Part shown: piece by piece, positions 8,601-18,119 of the stretch
Layout of the letters: the number at the start of each line of letters is the position of its first letter
How positions within the stretch are numbered: position 1 is the stretch's first letter
Program-made: the position numbers and the translations under genes
Notes under the pieces: generated by a model
What the model saw: only the letters and a program-made list of their open reading frames with translations
Databases searched by the model: none
Told to the model about the DNA's origin: nothing
Source: Shinella zoogloeoides
Lineage (GTDB): Bacteria > Pseudomonadota > Alphaproteobacteria > Rhizobiales > Rhizobiaceae
DNA length: 64,000 nt
Assembly (NCBI RefSeq): GCF_020883495.1
Contig: NZ_CP086610.1
Span: 1,407,501-1,471,500, forward strand
Direction of reading: 5' to 3'

Positions 8601-10184
8601 ATGCGTAAGAGTGTATCGCCGAGTTTTGGTAGGACCGCGACCCGCCTTATGGCGGCTGCCCTGCTGGCAAGCGTAGCGACCGGGTGCAGCTCGGACGTGA
8701 GCCGCTTCGGTGGCCTTTTCTCCAGCTCGGGTCAGGACAACATGACCACGAGTTCGGTTCCGCGCCGCACGCTGTTCGGCGGTGGCGGCGGTAATCCTGT
8801 TCCGCGCGGCGATGTTGGTAATGGCGGGCAGCAATATGCCTCCGGCAACCAGATGGGCACCCGCAACGAGGCGCTCAACCAGCCGTTCCCGGATCAGGGC
8901 AACGTTTCCTACGACCCGATCAATACCGCTACGACCGCAGGCTCCGGCACGCGCTTCGCAACGACGCCGATGAGCGTTCAGCGCGGCGAGCTTGCCGACC
9001 CGACCGCCGATGCCCGCCGTTCGGCCGAGCGTCAGGCCGCGATGGCCCAGGAGTTGCCGCAGCGCAAGGCGAAGGCTCTGGCGGAGGACGTGGATACCCT
9101 CAAGACGGCGACGGTCAAGAGCAAGGCGGGCTGGTCGGCCAACAATGGCCCGGTCGTCATGCTGCGCCAGGGCGAAAGCGTGAAGACGCTCGCCAACCGC
9201 TACGGCGTGCCGGAAAAGGAAATCCTCGCCGCCAACGGCCTCAAGCGCTCCTCGGATGCCGAGCCGGGCCAGCGGATCGTCATCCCCACCTTCAGCACGA
9301 CGGCGAGCGCCGCCAAGGCCTCGACCGATCATACCCTCAAGGTCGACAACAAGCTGCCGACGCCCGAGCGCAACGGCGAGCAGAACGTCGCGATCCTGCC
9401 GGGCACGACGACGCGTGACAAGGTGAAGTCGGAAAGCGGCCAGACGAATTCCAACGTCGCCGATGCCGGTGAAGGCAATGGCAAGGGCGGCTACGAGGTG
9501 AAGCCGGGCGATTCGCTCGCCAAGATCGCGCGCAGCAACGGCGTTTCCGTCGCGGCGCTGAAGAAGGCGAACGGCATCGACACGGCATCGATCCGCATCG
9601 GCCAGAAGCTGGTCATCCCGGCCGGCGGCGCTGCCGTCGAGACGCCGACCGACAAGACACAGACCGCATCCATCCCGGTCGCCAAGGAAAAGAAGATCGA
9701 GACGGCCGAGAAGAAGCCGGAAGCCTACAAGGCGCCGGTGAAGACCGTTTCGGTGACGGAAGCGACGGAAAAGTCCGACGTGACGGACGAGGCTCCCGAA
9801 TCGACGGGTATCGGCAAGTATCGCTGGCCGGTGCGCGGCGCGGTCATCGCCGGCTACGGCGCCAATGTCGAGGGCAACCGCAACGACGGCATCGATATCT
9901 CGGTTCCCGAGGGCACGCCGATCAAGGCCGCCGAGAACGGCGTGGTCATCTATGCCGGCAGCAGCCTGAAGGAACTCGGAAACGCGGTTCTGGTGCGCCA
10001 CGACGACGGCACGGTGACGGTCTACGGCCATGCCGGCGACCTCAACGTTCAGCGCGGTCAGAAGATCCAGCGCGGCCAGACGGTCGCCACCTCCGGCATG
10101 AGCGGTAACGCGACCCGCCCGAAGGTTCACTTCGAGGTGCGCAAGAACGCGACGCCGGTCAACCCGATGACTTTCCTCGAATAG
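8601..10184 (+). CDS. nlpD: LysM/M23 lipoprotein, NlpD-like amidase activator
   Basis: An exported lipoprotein of about 527 residues. The N-terminal signal ends in the lipobox LLASVATGC. Two LysM modules follow (YGVPEKEILAANGL near residue 210 and PGDSLAKIARSNGVSVAALK near residue 305), then a C-terminal M23 domain. In the M23 domain the usual first zinc histidine is replaced (NDGIDI where active enzymes have HxGID), while YGHAG and VHFEVRKN keep their histidines. This pattern is known from NlpD/EnvC-type activators, so it probably stimulates cell-wall amidases rather than cutting peptidoglycan. It follows surE-pcm, as nlpD does in enterobacteria. Confidence 0.88.
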   Translation: MRKSVSPSFGRTATRLMAAALLASVATGCSSDVSRFGGLFSSSGQDNMTTSSVPRRTLFGGGGGNPVPRGDVGNGGQQYASGNQMGTRNEALNQPFPDQGNVSYDPINTATTAGSGTRFATTPMSVQRGELADPTADARRSAERQAAMAQELPQRKAKALAEDVDTLKTATVKSKAGWSANNGPVVMLRQGESVKTLANRYGVPEKEILAANGLKRSSDAEPGQRIVIPTFSTTASAAKASTDHTLKVDNKLPTPERNGEQNVAILPGTTTRDKVKSESGQTNSNVADAGEGNGKGGYEVKPGDSLAKIARSNGVSVAALKKANGIDTASIRIGQKLVIPAGGAAVETPTDKTQTASIPVAKEKKIETAEKKPEAYKAPVKTVSVTEATEKSDVTDEAPESTGIGKYRWPVRGAVIAGYGANVEGNRNDGIDISVPEGTPIKAAENGVVIYAGSSLKELGNAVLVRHDDGTVTVYGHAGDLNVQRGQKIQRGQTVATSGMSGNATRPKVHFEVRKNATPVNPMTFLE

Positions 10185-10205
10185 GACGACGGCTACGGCT
10201 TAATC

Positions 10206-10238
10206 AAAAAGGGCGGCTCCGAACGGGCCGCCTTTTTC
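10206..10238. terminator. Bidirectional Rho-independent terminator between the nlpD-like and DUF815 genes
   Basis: A GC-rich stem (GGGCGGC paired with GCCGCC) is flanked by A-runs on one side and T-runs on the other, so it can serve both the plus-strand nlpD-like gene and the converging DUF815 ATPase gene, whose stop lies 9 bases beyond. Confidence 0.85.
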
Positions 10239-10246
10239 GTTTTTCA

Positions 10247-11131
10247 TCACCTGTTGAGCGATTTGCCGAGGCGGCCCGCCAGGTCCTGCACATATTGCCA
10301 GGCGACGCGGCCCGAGCGCGAGCCGCGCGTGGTGGCCCATTCGAGCGCCTCGGCGTGGAGCTGCTCCTGCGGCAGGTCGAGGTCGAAATGGCCGGCATAG
10401 CCGTCGATCATTTCGAGATATTCCGTCTGGCTGCACTTGTAGAAGCCGAGCCAGAGACCGAAGCGGTCGGAGAGCGAGACCTTCTCCTCCACGGCCTCCG
10501 ACGGGTTGATGGCGGTCGACTGCTCGTTCTCGATCATGTTGCGCGGCAGGAGGTGCCGGCGGTTCGAGGTGGCGTAGAGCAGCACATTGTCCGGCCGGCC
10601 CTCGACGCCGCCGTCCAGCGCCGCCTTGAGCGACTTGTAGGACGTGTCGTCATGGTCGAAGGACAGGTCGTCGCAGAAGATGATGGCCGGGAAGGGCGCA
10701 TCCTTCAAAACGTCGAGCAGCGCGGGCAGGGTGGCGATATCCTCGCGATGCACCTCGATAAGCTTCAGGCCGCTTGCGGTTTCCTTCGCGGCGAGTGCGT
10801 GTACGGACTTGACCAGCGAGGATTTGCCCATGCCGCGCGCGCCCCACAGCAGCACGTTGTTGGCCGGCAGGCCGCGGGCGAAGCGCACCGTATTGTCGAC
10901 GAGGATGTCGCGCACGTGGTCCACGCCGCGAATGAGGTCGATGTCGATACGGTTCGGCCGCTTGACGGGCTGTACCTGAAGGCGCGCCGGGACCCAGACG
11001 AAGACGTCGGCGGCGTTCCAGTCGTTGACCGCGGGGGCGGGGCCGGCGAGGCGTTCCAGTGCGGCGGTGATGCGGCCGATTTCGGCCAGCAGATGCTTGA
11101 CGTGATCTTCCTGCAAGGTCTTTCTCCTCAT
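10247..11131 (-). CDS. AAA+ ATPase, DUF815 family
   Basis: A cytoplasmic P-loop ATPase of about 294 residues. Walker A is LLWGARGMGKSSLVK, Walker B is FPAIIFCDDLSF, and the sensor region is VLLYATSNRRHLLP. These and the end RSGRVAWQYVQDLAGRL identify the DUF815 family, common in alphaproteobacteria and of unknown function. ATG at 11131 has no clear ribosome site; a TTG at 11116 is preceded by AGGAG at good spacing and may be the true start. Transcribed alone, away from yajC. Confidence 0.83.
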   Translation of the reverse strand: MRRKTLQEDHVKHLLAEIGRITAALERLAGPAPAVNDWNAADVFVWVPARLQVQPVKRPNRIDIDLIRGVDHVRDILVDNTVRFARGLPANNVLLWGARGMGKSSLVKSVHALAAKETASGLKLIEVHREDIATLPALLDVLKDAPFPAIIFCDDLSFDHDDTSYKSLKAALDGGVEGRPDNVLLYATSNRRHLLPRNMIENEQSTAINPSEAVEEKVSLSDRFGLWLGFYKCSQTEYLEMIDGYAGHFDLDLPQEQLHAEALEWATTRGSRSGRVAWQYVQDLAGRLGKSLNR

Positions 11132-11298
11132 GCTGCTAGCCGGGTAGCATGCGCCGGCAGGTCGCGAAAAGAGGTAAAGCGCTTGAAAAACGAGAGCTTC
11201 GCGGTCTCGTGTGTTGCAATCAATGGCCGCTTGCCTATATTCCGGCAACCGAAATGGCCGCTATGGCGGCGAGAATCCCAGATTTCAAGGAGTAACTG

Positions 11299-11637
11299 AT
11301 GTTCATTACCGAGGCCTTCGCCCAGACGGCGGCACCCGGCGGGGCAGCAGGCGGCGCGGACATTCTCATGTCCATCCTGCCGTTCCTGCTGATCTTCGTG
11401 GTGATGTATTTCCTCATCATCCGCCCGCAGCGCGCAGCCATGAAGCGTCGCGAGGAGCTTCTGAAGAACATCCGCCGCGGCGACCAGGTCGTGACCGGCG
11501 GCGGCATCGTCGGCAAGGTCACCAAGGTCGTCGACGACAACGAGCTTGAAGTCGAAGTCGCCGAGGGCGTCAAGCTGCGCGTCGTGCGCAGCGGCATCAG
11601 CGAAGTCCGCGTCAAGGGCGAACCCGTCAAGGAATAA
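11299..11637 (+). CDS. yajC: Preprotein translocase subunit YajC
   Basis: A small inner-membrane protein of 112 residues with one membrane helix (SILPFLLIFVVMYFLIIRPQ) and the family core RRGDQVVTGGGIVGKVTKV. YajC associates with SecDF in the holotranslocon. AAGGAG lies at good spacing before the ATG. It is directly upstream of secDF, as is normal. Confidence 0.95.
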   Translation: MFITEAFAQTAAPGGAAGGADILMSILPFLLIFVVMYFLIIRPQRAAMKRREELLKNIRRGDQVVTGGGIVGKVTKVVDDNELEVEVAEGVKLRVVRSGISEVRVKGEPVKE

Positions 11638-11729
11638 GCTTGGCCTGCCGCCAGGCCGGGGATACTCTCGGCCCGGTGGCCCGACTGGTTTTCAGCCGGC
11701 GCCGATGCCGGACCCTAGACGAGATCGCG

Positions 11730-14237
11730 ATGCAGCAATCCGCCCGCTGGAAGACCGTTTCTTTCTGGCTCGTCCTTGTGGCGAGCCTTGTCGTCATCCT
11801 GCCGAGCCTGTTGCCGGCAGGCATGGCTGCCGGCCTTCCCGGATGGATGGGCGCGCATCGCCTCGTCCCCGGCCTCGACCTGACCGGCGGCTCTCGACTC
11901 GTTCTTGAAGTTTCACGCGCGGATATTACCGAAGAGCGGCTGCGTGCCGGCGTTGGAACCATCGGCGACGCGCTTCGTGCCGCGGGCGTTGCCTATAGCG
12001 ATCTCAACGGTTCGGAAGACGCCATCGACGTGACCGTGACGGCGCCCGATCGCATCGATGCGGCGCGCCAGACGCTCACGGGCCTCGGCCTTGGTGCTCT
12101 CAGCGAACCGGAGAACGGCCAGTTCCGCATCGTCCTGCCCTCCGAGGCCATCGACGAGGCGGTCGGCGCCGCTTCCCTGGGTGCGGTGGATGCGGTGCGT
12201 CGCCGCGTCGAAAGCCTCGATATCCCGTCCCTTCTGGTGTCGCGCGGCGAGCGCGACCGCATCGTGGTCTCCATGCCGGGGCTGACCGATCCGCAGCGTG
12301 TCAAGGACATGCTGGCGCAGGTCGGCCGGCTCTCCGCCCGGCTGGTCGATGACAGCATGCCCGTCAACACCGCGATAGAAGACGGCCCGCCGGAAGGCTC
12401 CGAAGTGCTCTATTCCACCGGCGAACCCCCGGTCGGCTATCTGGTGAAGCGCGCAGACCTCTTCACCGCCGTCGACGTGGCCTCGGCGCAGCCCGCGGCC
12501 AATGGCGAAGCCTTCATCGAATTCGTGCTCAAGGGAGAGGCGGCCGAGCGGCTTGCGGCCTTCACGCAGGAAAACAGCGGGCGAACCGTCGCCATCCTGC
12601 TCGACGATCAGGTCATCTCCACCTCGCAGATACAGGGTGCCATCGTCGATGGCGTCGGCAGGCTTTCCGGCGATTTCGATGCCGAGGGCGCGGCGAATAT
12701 CGCGCGCATCGTCGCGAGCGGGCCGTTGCCCGCGCCGCTCACCATCATCGAGGAACGTTCCATCGAGCCGGCGCTCGGCACGACCTCGGTCGGAACGGTC
12801 GTGCTTGCGCTTGCCGCCGCCGTCGCGGCGGTCGTCGCCTTCATGACGATCTTCTACGGCGTGCTCGGCGTCATCGCCTCGCTCTCGCTGTTCTTCAACG
12901 TGCTGGTGACCTTCGCCGTTCTGGCGCTCGTCGGCGCGCCGATCTCGCTCTCCATGATCGCCGGCGTGGTGCTGACCGTCGGTGTCACGGTCGATGCCAG
13001 CGTGCTGATCTTCGAGCGTATCCGCGAGGAGGTCAGGAACGGCCGCTCGCTAGCCGACGCCGTTGCCATCGGCTTCGGCCGGGCGCGCAGGACGGTCGTC
13101 GATGCGTCCGTCACCATGCTGATCGCCGTTGCGGTTCTCCTCGTCCTGTCCGCCGCGCCCGTGCGCGCCTTCGCGCTCACCGTCGCCATCGGCCTGCTTG
13201 CGACGCTCTTCACGACCTTCACGCTGACGCGGGGCCTCGTGCGTGCCTGGCTCGGTCGCAGCCACGCGACCCATCTGCCGAAGGGCGTGCGCACCGGCGT
13301 CTTCGACCGGCTCAACCTGCGTTTCATGGCGGTGCGCAATGTGGTGTTCCTGGTGACGGCGGCGCTGTCGCTCGTCATCGCCGGCCTGCTGGTACTCGGC
13401 GAACTGCGTCTCGGCATCGATTTCACCGGCGGGGCGGCGGTGGAGATTCAGGCCAAGTCCGGCACCGCGGATCTCTTCGATATCTCCGCGCGCCTTGCGG
13501 ATGCCGGCATCGATGTGCAGAGCATCGACACCCACGGCAACGACCGCCGCGCGCTGGTGCGCCTGTCCTCGATGGGCGAGGGCGAGAATGCCGAGCAGAC
13601 CTCCGTCCTCGTCGCGCGCGGCGAGCTTGAGGATGCCTACGACTTCCGCCGCGTCGAGGTGGTCGGCCCGGCCATTTCGGGCGAATTGATCGATACCGCG
13701 ACCATCGGCTTCGTCGCCGGCCTTCTCGCGCTCGTCGCCTATATCTGGATCCGCTTCGAATGGCACTTCGCCATAGGTGCGGTCATCGCGCTGGCGCATG
13801 ACGTGTTCTTCACGCTCGGCTTCCTTGCCATCGCCGATATCGAATTCAATGTCAGCGCCGTCGCAGCGCTCCTGACGGTTGCCGGCTATTCGCTGAACGA
13901 TACGATGGTCGTCTATCATCGCATCCGCGAGAATCTGCGGCATTTCAAGCATATGCCGCTGCCGATCCTCATCGACGACGCGATCAACCGCACGCTCTCG
14001 CGCACGGTCCTGACCTCGGCGACGACGCTGATCGCGCTGGCCGCGCTCGCGCTCTTCGGCGGCGAGGCGATCCGCACCTTCGCGCTGACGCTGCTCTTCG
14101 GGGTGGCGATCGGCACTCTTTCCTCTATCTACATTGCCGGGCCGGTCCTCATCCTGTTCCGCCTTCGGCCGGAACACTACCGTCCCGGCAAGGGCGGCAA
14201 GGGACCGGTTGCGGAAGCGACGGGAGCCAATGGCTAA
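11730..14237 (+). CDS. secDF: Protein translocase SecDF, fused form
   Basis: A 835-residue fusion of SecD and SecF, proton-driven subunits that help move proteins through SecYEG. The SecD half begins at residue 3 with a membrane helix and has the motif VPGLDLTGGSRLVLEV; the SecF half begins near residue 535 with LGIDFTGGAAVEIQ. Each half has a six-helix membrane domain. The fused form is found in many rhizobia. ATG at 11730 was chosen because the 30 upstream codons show no SecD similarity. Its stop overlaps the next gene by 8 bases. Confidence 0.94.
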   Translation: MQQSARWKTVSFWLVLVASLVVILPSLLPAGMAAGLPGWMGAHRLVPGLDLTGGSRLVLEVSRADITEERLRAGVGTIGDALRAAGVAYSDLNGSEDAIDVTVTAPDRIDAARQTLTGLGLGALSEPENGQFRIVLPSEAIDEAVGAASLGAVDAVRRRVESLDIPSLLVSRGERDRIVVSMPGLTDPQRVKDMLAQVGRLSARLVDDSMPVNTAIEDGPPEGSEVLYSTGEPPVGYLVKRADLFTAVDVASAQPAANGEAFIEFVLKGEAAERLAAFTQENSGRTVAILLDDQVISTSQIQGAIVDGVGRLSGDFDAEGAANIARIVASGPLPAPLTIIEERSIEPALGTTSVGTVVLALAAAVAAVVAFMTIFYGVLGVIASLSLFFNVLVTFAVLALVGAPISLSMIAGVVLTVGVTVDASVLIFERIREEVRNGRSLADAVAIGFGRARRTVVDASVTMLIAVAVLLVLSAAPVRAFALTVAIGLLATLFTTFTLTRGLVRAWLGRSHATHLPKGVRTGVFDRLNLRFMAVRNVVFLVTAALSLVIAGLLVLGELRLGIDFTGGAAVEIQAKSGTADLFDISARLADAGIDVQSIDTHGNDRRALVRLSSMGEGENAEQTSVLVARGELEDAYDFRRVEVVGPAISGELIDTATIGFVAGLLALVAYIWIRFEWHFAIGAVIALAHDVFFTLGFLAIADIEFNVSAVAALLTVAGYSLNDTMVVYHRIRENLRHFKHMPLPILIDDAINRTLSRTVLTSATTLIALAALALFGGEAIRTFALTLLFGVAIGTLSSIYIAGPVLILFRLRPEHYRPGKGGKGPVAEATGANG

Positions 14238-14616
14238 GGGCATCGAAATCCGGGAGGCGCATTTCCCCGGGCGTGCGCCGATCGACGCATATGGCAATGG
14301 CGGCTTCCGCTTCGCCGACATGTCGCATCGCGGCTCCATCCTCTGCCTGCCGTCGGGCATCCACGGCTGGGACAAGGCCGGGGAAACGCCGCTGACGCTC
14401 GCCGACCTCACGCGCGTGCTGGACGAGGCGGGGGAGATCGAGGTCCTGCTCGTCGGCACCGGCAAGGAAATCTGCCCGCTGTCGCCGGAAATCAAGGCGG
14501 CGCTGCGCGAGCGGAACATCCGTTCCGACCCGATGAGCACGGGCGCGGCCGTGCGCACGTTCAACGTCATGCTGGCCGAGAGCCGGGCGGTCGCCGCCGC
14601 GCTTATCGCCGTGTGA
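14230..14616 (+). CDS. Mth938-like domain protein (DUF498)
   Basis: A 128-residue cytoplasmic protein. The sequence IDAYGNGGFRFADMSHRGSI and the C-terminal part LLVGTGKEICPLSPEIKAAL are typical of the Mth938/NDUFAF3 family. In alphaproteobacteria it is regularly found next to secDF and the squalene-synthase-like gene, and its eukaryotic homologue assists complex I assembly. Overlaps secDF by 8 bases. Confidence 0.85.
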   Translation: MAKGIEIREAHFPGRAPIDAYGNGGFRFADMSHRGSILCLPSGIHGWDKAGETPLTLADLTRVLDEAGEIEVLLVGTGKEICPLSPEIKAALRERNIRSDPMSTGAAVRTFNVMLAESRAVAAALIAV

Positions 14617-15491
14617 GCGAAAGGCGGTTTGCGGACGTGACGGACAAGAGACAGGAAAACGACGCGCATTGCCTGACGGTGCTTCGCGATACCGATCGCG
14701 ATCGCTATCTGGCCTGCCTGCTGGCGCCGGCCGAAAAGCGCGGCGCACTGGCGGCGCTCTATGCCTTCAACGCCGAGATCGCGCGGGTGCGCGACCTGGT
14801 GCGCGAGGCGCTTCCCGGTGAAATTCGCCTGCAATGGTGGCGCGACCTTCTGGAGGGCTCCGCCGATGGCGACGCCATGGCCAATCCGCTCGCCGCCGGC
14901 CTGCTGGCCTGCGTGGAGGAGCACCGGCTGCCCGTCGCCGTGCTGACGGACATGATCGAGGCGCGCATCTTCGACGTCTACAACGACCCGATGGAAAGCC
15001 GTTCGGCGCTGGAAGGCTATGCCGGCGAAACGGCCTCGGCGCTCATCCAGCTCGCAAGCCTCATCCTCGACCCGCAGAATGCGCCGCAATCGGCGGAGGC
15101 CGCCGGCCATGCCGGCGTGGCGCAGACGGTGGCCGGAACGCTGCTCATGCTGCCGATCCACCGCCGGCGGGGGCAGGTCTATCTGCCGGCCGATCTCATG
15201 GCCGCGACGGGCCTGACGCCGGAAGCCCTGCTCGGCGGTAGCGACAGGCAGGCGGCGGCGCGCGCCGTCGAGGCCTTCGTCGGCCTTGGCCGCGAGCATC
15301 TGGCCAAGGCGCGGGCCGCCAATGGCATATCGGCGGCCAACCGTCCGGCCTTCCTGCCCGTCGCGCTCGTGCCACATGTGCTGCGCGCTGCGGAAAAGGC
15401 CGGTGCGGATACGCTCGAACGTGCCTTGCAGCCGGCGCAATGGCGGCGGCAATGGTGGATGTGGCGGGCGCTCAGCCGCGGCCCGTTCTGA
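14613..15491 (+). CDS. Squalene/phytoene synthase family protein, NDUFAF6-like
   Basis: About 292 residues with the all-helical squalene synthase fold. The first aspartate-rich motif of true synthases is lost (ALYAFNAEIARVRDLV at that place), while EIRLQWWRDLLEG and the VAQTVAGTLLMLPIH region remain. This degeneration is typical of NDUFAF6-type proteins linked to complex I assembly, not of carotenoid synthesis. Its neighbour is the NDUFAF3-like Mth938 protein, so the two form a plausible pair. GTG at 14613 overlaps the upstream stop; GTG at 14637 is another possible start. Confidence 0.8.
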   Translation: MSERRFADVTDKRQENDAHCLTVLRDTDRDRYLACLLAPAEKRGALAALYAFNAEIARVRDLVREALPGEIRLQWWRDLLEGSADGDAMANPLAAGLLACVEEHRLPVAVLTDMIEARIFDVYNDPMESRSALEGYAGETASALIQLASLILDPQNAPQSAEAAGHAGVAQTVAGTLLMLPIHRRRGQVYLPADLMAATGLTPEALLGGSDRQAAARAVEAFVGLGREHLAKARAANGISAANRPAFLPVALVPHVLRAAEKAGADTLERALQPAQWRRQWWMWRALSRGPF

Positions 15492-15606
15492 GCAGACCCA
15501 TTCTGAGCAGGATTGCGCCGCTCAGCCAAAGGTCTTGACGGGACGCCAAACTGGCGCAAGCCTTGTCCGCTACAGCGATGGGACATTTTCGTGGAGGAGT
15601 GCGCTG

Positions 15607-16062
15607 ATGCTCTGGACCATCACCATCGCCTGCCTGCTGCTGGCCGGCCTGATCTTCCGCCAGAGTTTCCGCAAGCGGAACGAGGCGCCGGAGACTCTGG
15701 GCGAGGACGCGGGACTGGCGATCCTAGAGTTCGGCCGGGCTTTCCCGGGAGAAGCGATCCGCGCGGTGATCACCACGGCGAACGGCCGCACCGTCTTCCT
15801 GCGGCTGCATGACGGCAAGGCGGGCTGCATGCATGCCCACGGCCACCACTATGCCTGCCACCTTATCGAGCCGGGCACGGTGCGCGTTTCCAGCGCCGGC
15901 CCGAAGCGGCTCGAGGTACGCTTCGCCAATGCCGCCTTCGAGGGCGGCACGTTCGAGTTTCGGGATGAGAAGCAGGCGGCCGAAATCTCGCTCTGGCTGC
16001 TCGGCAGCTTCATGCCGGGCCTTGCCGGCCAGAATCCGCAGATATCCGGCCAGCCTGGCTGA
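15607..16062 (+). CDS. Hypothetical membrane-anchored protein
   Basis: A 151-residue protein with one N-terminal membrane helix (LWTITIACLLLAGLIF) and a cytoplasmic or periplasmic beta-rich domain rich in histidine (HAHGHHYACHL). A strong site (GGAGGAG) precedes the ATG at 15607. It converges with trmFO, leaving 3 bases between the stops. I do not recognise the family. Confidence 0.75.
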   Translation: MLWTITIACLLLAGLIFRQSFRKRNEAPETLGEDAGLAILEFGRAFPGEAIRAVITTANGRTVFLRLHDGKAGCMHAHGHHYACHLIEPGTVRVSSAGPKRLEVRFANAAFEGGTFEFRDEKQAAEISLWLLGSFMPGLAGQNPQISGQPG

Positions 16063-16065
16063 GGC

Positions 16066-17475
16066 TCAGCGCCCCAGCCAGCGGGCGCAGTCTTCCAGCG
16101 CGCGGGCGGCGGTCGCATGTTTCTTGGCGAGCGCCTTGTCCTTGCCTCGGAACCGTTTCAGGCCTTCCGGCCGTACCACCGCGCCCGGCTCCAGCGGAGG
16201 GAACAGGCCGAAATTGACATTCATCGGCTGGAAGGAGCGCTTGCCCGGCTCGTCCTCTGAAACGATATGGCCGCCGGTGATATGGTTCAGCAGCGCGCCG
16301 AAGGCCGTCGTTTCGGGCGGTAGCGACGGCGTTTCCCCACGGCGCTCGGCGGCGGCGAAGCGGCCGGCGAGCAGGCCGATGCTGGCGCTTTCGACATAGC
16401 CTTCGCAGCCGGTGATCTGCCCGGCAAAACGCAGGCCCGGCCGGCCCTTCAGCGTCAGGGAGCGGTCGAGCAGCGTCGGCGAATTGATGTAGGTATTACG
16501 GTGAAGGCCGCCGAGGCGGGCGAATTCCGCATTTTCGAGGCCGGGAATGAGGCGGAAGATTTCGGCCTGCGCGCCGTATTTCAGCTTCGTCTGGAAACCG
16601 ACCATGTTGTAGAGCGTGCCGAGCGCATTGTCCTGCCGAAGCTGGACGACCGCATAGGGCTTGACTGTCGGGTTATGCGCGTTGGTGAGGCCCATGGGCT
16701 TCATCGGACCGTGGCGCAGCGTCTCGCGGCCGCGCTCCGCCATCACCTCGATCGGCAGGCAGCCGTCGAAATATGGGGTGCCTTCCCATTCCTTGAAGCC
16801 GGTCGTATCGCCGGCGATCAACGCATCGATGAAGGCGTTGTACTGCGCCTCGTCCATCGGGCAGTTGATATAGTCCTTGCCCGTGCCGCCGGGGCCGACC
16901 TTGTCGTAGCGCGACTGATACCAGCAGACATCCATGTCGATGCTCTGCGTATGGACGATCGGCGCGATGGCGTCGAAGAAGGCAAGCGAATCGGCGCCTG
17001 TGCGGGCCTGGATGCTCTCGGCGAGCGAGGGCGCGGTGAGGGGGCCGGTGGCGATGATCGCCTGGTCCCAGTCCTCCGGCGGCAGGCCCGTCACTTCCTC
17101 GCGCGCGATGGTGATCAGCGGATGGCTTTCCAGCGCGGCAGTGACGGCGATGGAGAAGCCGTCGCGGTCGACGGCGAGCGCCCCGCCGGCCGGCACCTGG
17201 TTGGCATCGGCCGAGCGCATGATCAGCGAACCGGCAAGCCGCATTTCCGCATGCAGCACGCCGACCGCATTGCTGGTGGCGTCGTCCGAGCGGAAGGAAT
17301 TGGAGCAGACGAGTTCGGCAAGGCCGTCCGTCTTGTGGGCATCCGTGCCGCGCACGCCACGCATTTCATGCAGGATGACGGGAATGCCGGCTTCGGCGAT
17401 CTGCCAGGCGGCTTCGGAACCGGCAAGGCCGCCGCCGATAACGTGGATGGGGCTGAGGGAGGAGGTCTTTGTCAT
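16066..17475 (-). CDS. trmFO: Methylenetetrahydrofolate--tRNA-(uracil-5-)-methyltransferase TrmFO
   Basis: A folate/FAD-dependent enzyme that makes ribothymidine at position 54 of tRNA, 469 residues. The FAD motif [18 protein letters not shown] is at the N-terminus, followed by [17 protein letters not shown] and the conserved [19 protein letters not shown] near the C-terminus. ATG at 17475 follows the FAD motif spacing of the family; an upstream start at 17511 is not needed. Confidence 0.95.
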   Translation of the reverse strand: MTKTSSLSPIHVIGGGLAGSEAAWQIAEAGIPVILHEMRGVRGTDAHKTDGLAELVCSNSFRSDDATSNAVGVLHAEMRLAGSLIMRSADANQVPAGGALAVDRDGFSIAVTAALESHPLITIAREEVTGLPPEDWDQAIIATGPLTAPSLAESIQARTGADSLAFFDAIAPIVHTQSIDMDVCWYQSRYDKVGPGGTGKDYINCPMDEAQYNAFIDALIAGDTTGFKEWEGTPYFDGCLPIEVMAERGRETLRHGPMKPMGLTNAHNPTVKPYAVVQLRQDNALGTLYNMVGFQTKLKYGAQAEIFRLIPGLENAEFARLGGLHRNTYINSPTLLDRSLTLKGRPGLRFAGQITGCEGYVESASIGLLAGRFAAAERRGETPSLPPETTAFGALLNHITGGHIVSEDEPGKRSFQPMNVNFGLFPPLEPGAVVRPEGLKRFRGKDKALAKKHATAARALEDCARWLGR

Positions 17476-17549
17476 GGGCGGTTCGTTACCATGGCGGCCG
17501 GCGCATTCCAAGGAAAAGCGCGTCTGCGCTTTTCATGGCCCGGAATCAA

Positions 17550-17573
17550 AAACGGCACCATGCGGTGCCGTTT
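17550..17573 (-). terminator. Rho-independent terminator downstream of the first DUF1127 gene
   Basis: A perfect 10-bp stem (AAACGGCACC with GGTGCCGTTT, loop GCAT) is followed on the minus strand by a run of five T. It lies 57 bases after the stop of the DUF1127 gene at 17630. Confidence 0.8.
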
Positions 17574-17629
17574 GAAGCGTTCCTCGCGCGTCGCCGTTTC
17601 CGGCCGCAGCGGCGGAAACCAGCGATGTC

Positions 17630-17773
17630 TTAGCGGAACGAACGCGAAGCGATGTCGCGGATGTCGTGACGGGTCAGGCCGATGTCCGAGAGCGTGTGGT
17701 TCGACAGGTTGCCGAGCTCGTTCATGGTGCGGCGGTAGGACATCCAGTTCTTTGCAATGCGGATCGGGTTCAT
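17630..17773 (-). CDS. DUF1127 small protein (YjiS-like)
   Basis: A 47-residue basic protein with the DUF1127 core (YRRTMNELGNLSNHTLSDIG, then LTRHDIRDI). Members are small RNA-associated or stress-linked proteins; the Rhodobacter member CcaF1 binds RNA, and Brucella members belong to the VtlR regulon. ATG at 17773 is followed by the conserved domain; the frame is open for 14 further upstream codons without similarity. It has its own promoter-like motif (17853-17864) and terminator. Confidence 0.85.
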   Translation of the reverse strand: MNPIRIAKNWMSYRRTMNELGNLSNHTLSDIGLTRHDIRDIASRSFR

Positions 17774-17830
17774 GGTGGTCTTCCTCGAAGTGTTTGGCCG
17801 GGAGGTCTGTCTCACCGGTTCGTGACGCCT

Positions 17831-17864
17831 ATATATGCGATCGCCTTGTTAATGTGCAGTGCAA
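17831..17864 (-). promoter_or_regulatory. Putative promoter and LysR-type (VtlR/LsrB-like) box of DUF1127 gene 1
   Basis: On the minus strand TTGCACTGCACA (17853-17864) is followed about 15 bases on by the AT-rich GCATATAT. The same 12 bases occur exactly at 18943-18954, and a variant at 18344-18355, each upstream of a DUF1127 or sRNA unit. It is a near-palindrome with T-N11-A form, as LysR regulators like. Assignment to a VtlR/LsrB-type regulator is inference. Confidence 0.5.
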
Positions 17865-18060
17865 AGAGAATGGAGCTGCTATGCATTTGTGCAATAAGAC
17901 GCCAGCGATGAGGCAGATGCATCGCATGTAGCCGGAAGAGACTGAAAAACAGGCGATTTCAGCCGGATAGTCGCCTTCATCGCCCAAGCCTCAGGCTGCT
18001 CCATCTTGTCGCATATGGATGTTTGCGACATTGTGCGCCGCAAAAAGACGCGCAAACGAA

Positions 18061-18090
18061 AACGCCCTCCGGCGGGAACCGGAGGGCGTT
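18061..18090 (-). terminator. Rho-independent terminator downstream of the second DUF1127 gene
   Basis: Stem CGCCCTCCGG/CCGGAGGGCG with a 6-base loop; on the minus strand it is followed by TTTTCGTTT. It lies about 30 bases after the stop of the DUF1127 gene at 18120. Confidence 0.8.
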
Positions 18091-18119
18091 CGAATTGGGA
18101 TCCGGAAGGATCGGTCGGC

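Noticed and set aside
13050-15452. 800-codon minus-strand open frame across secDF and neighbours
   Set aside because: It is the antisense shadow of GC-rich genes with clear homology; its product is Arg/Gly-rich with no domain.
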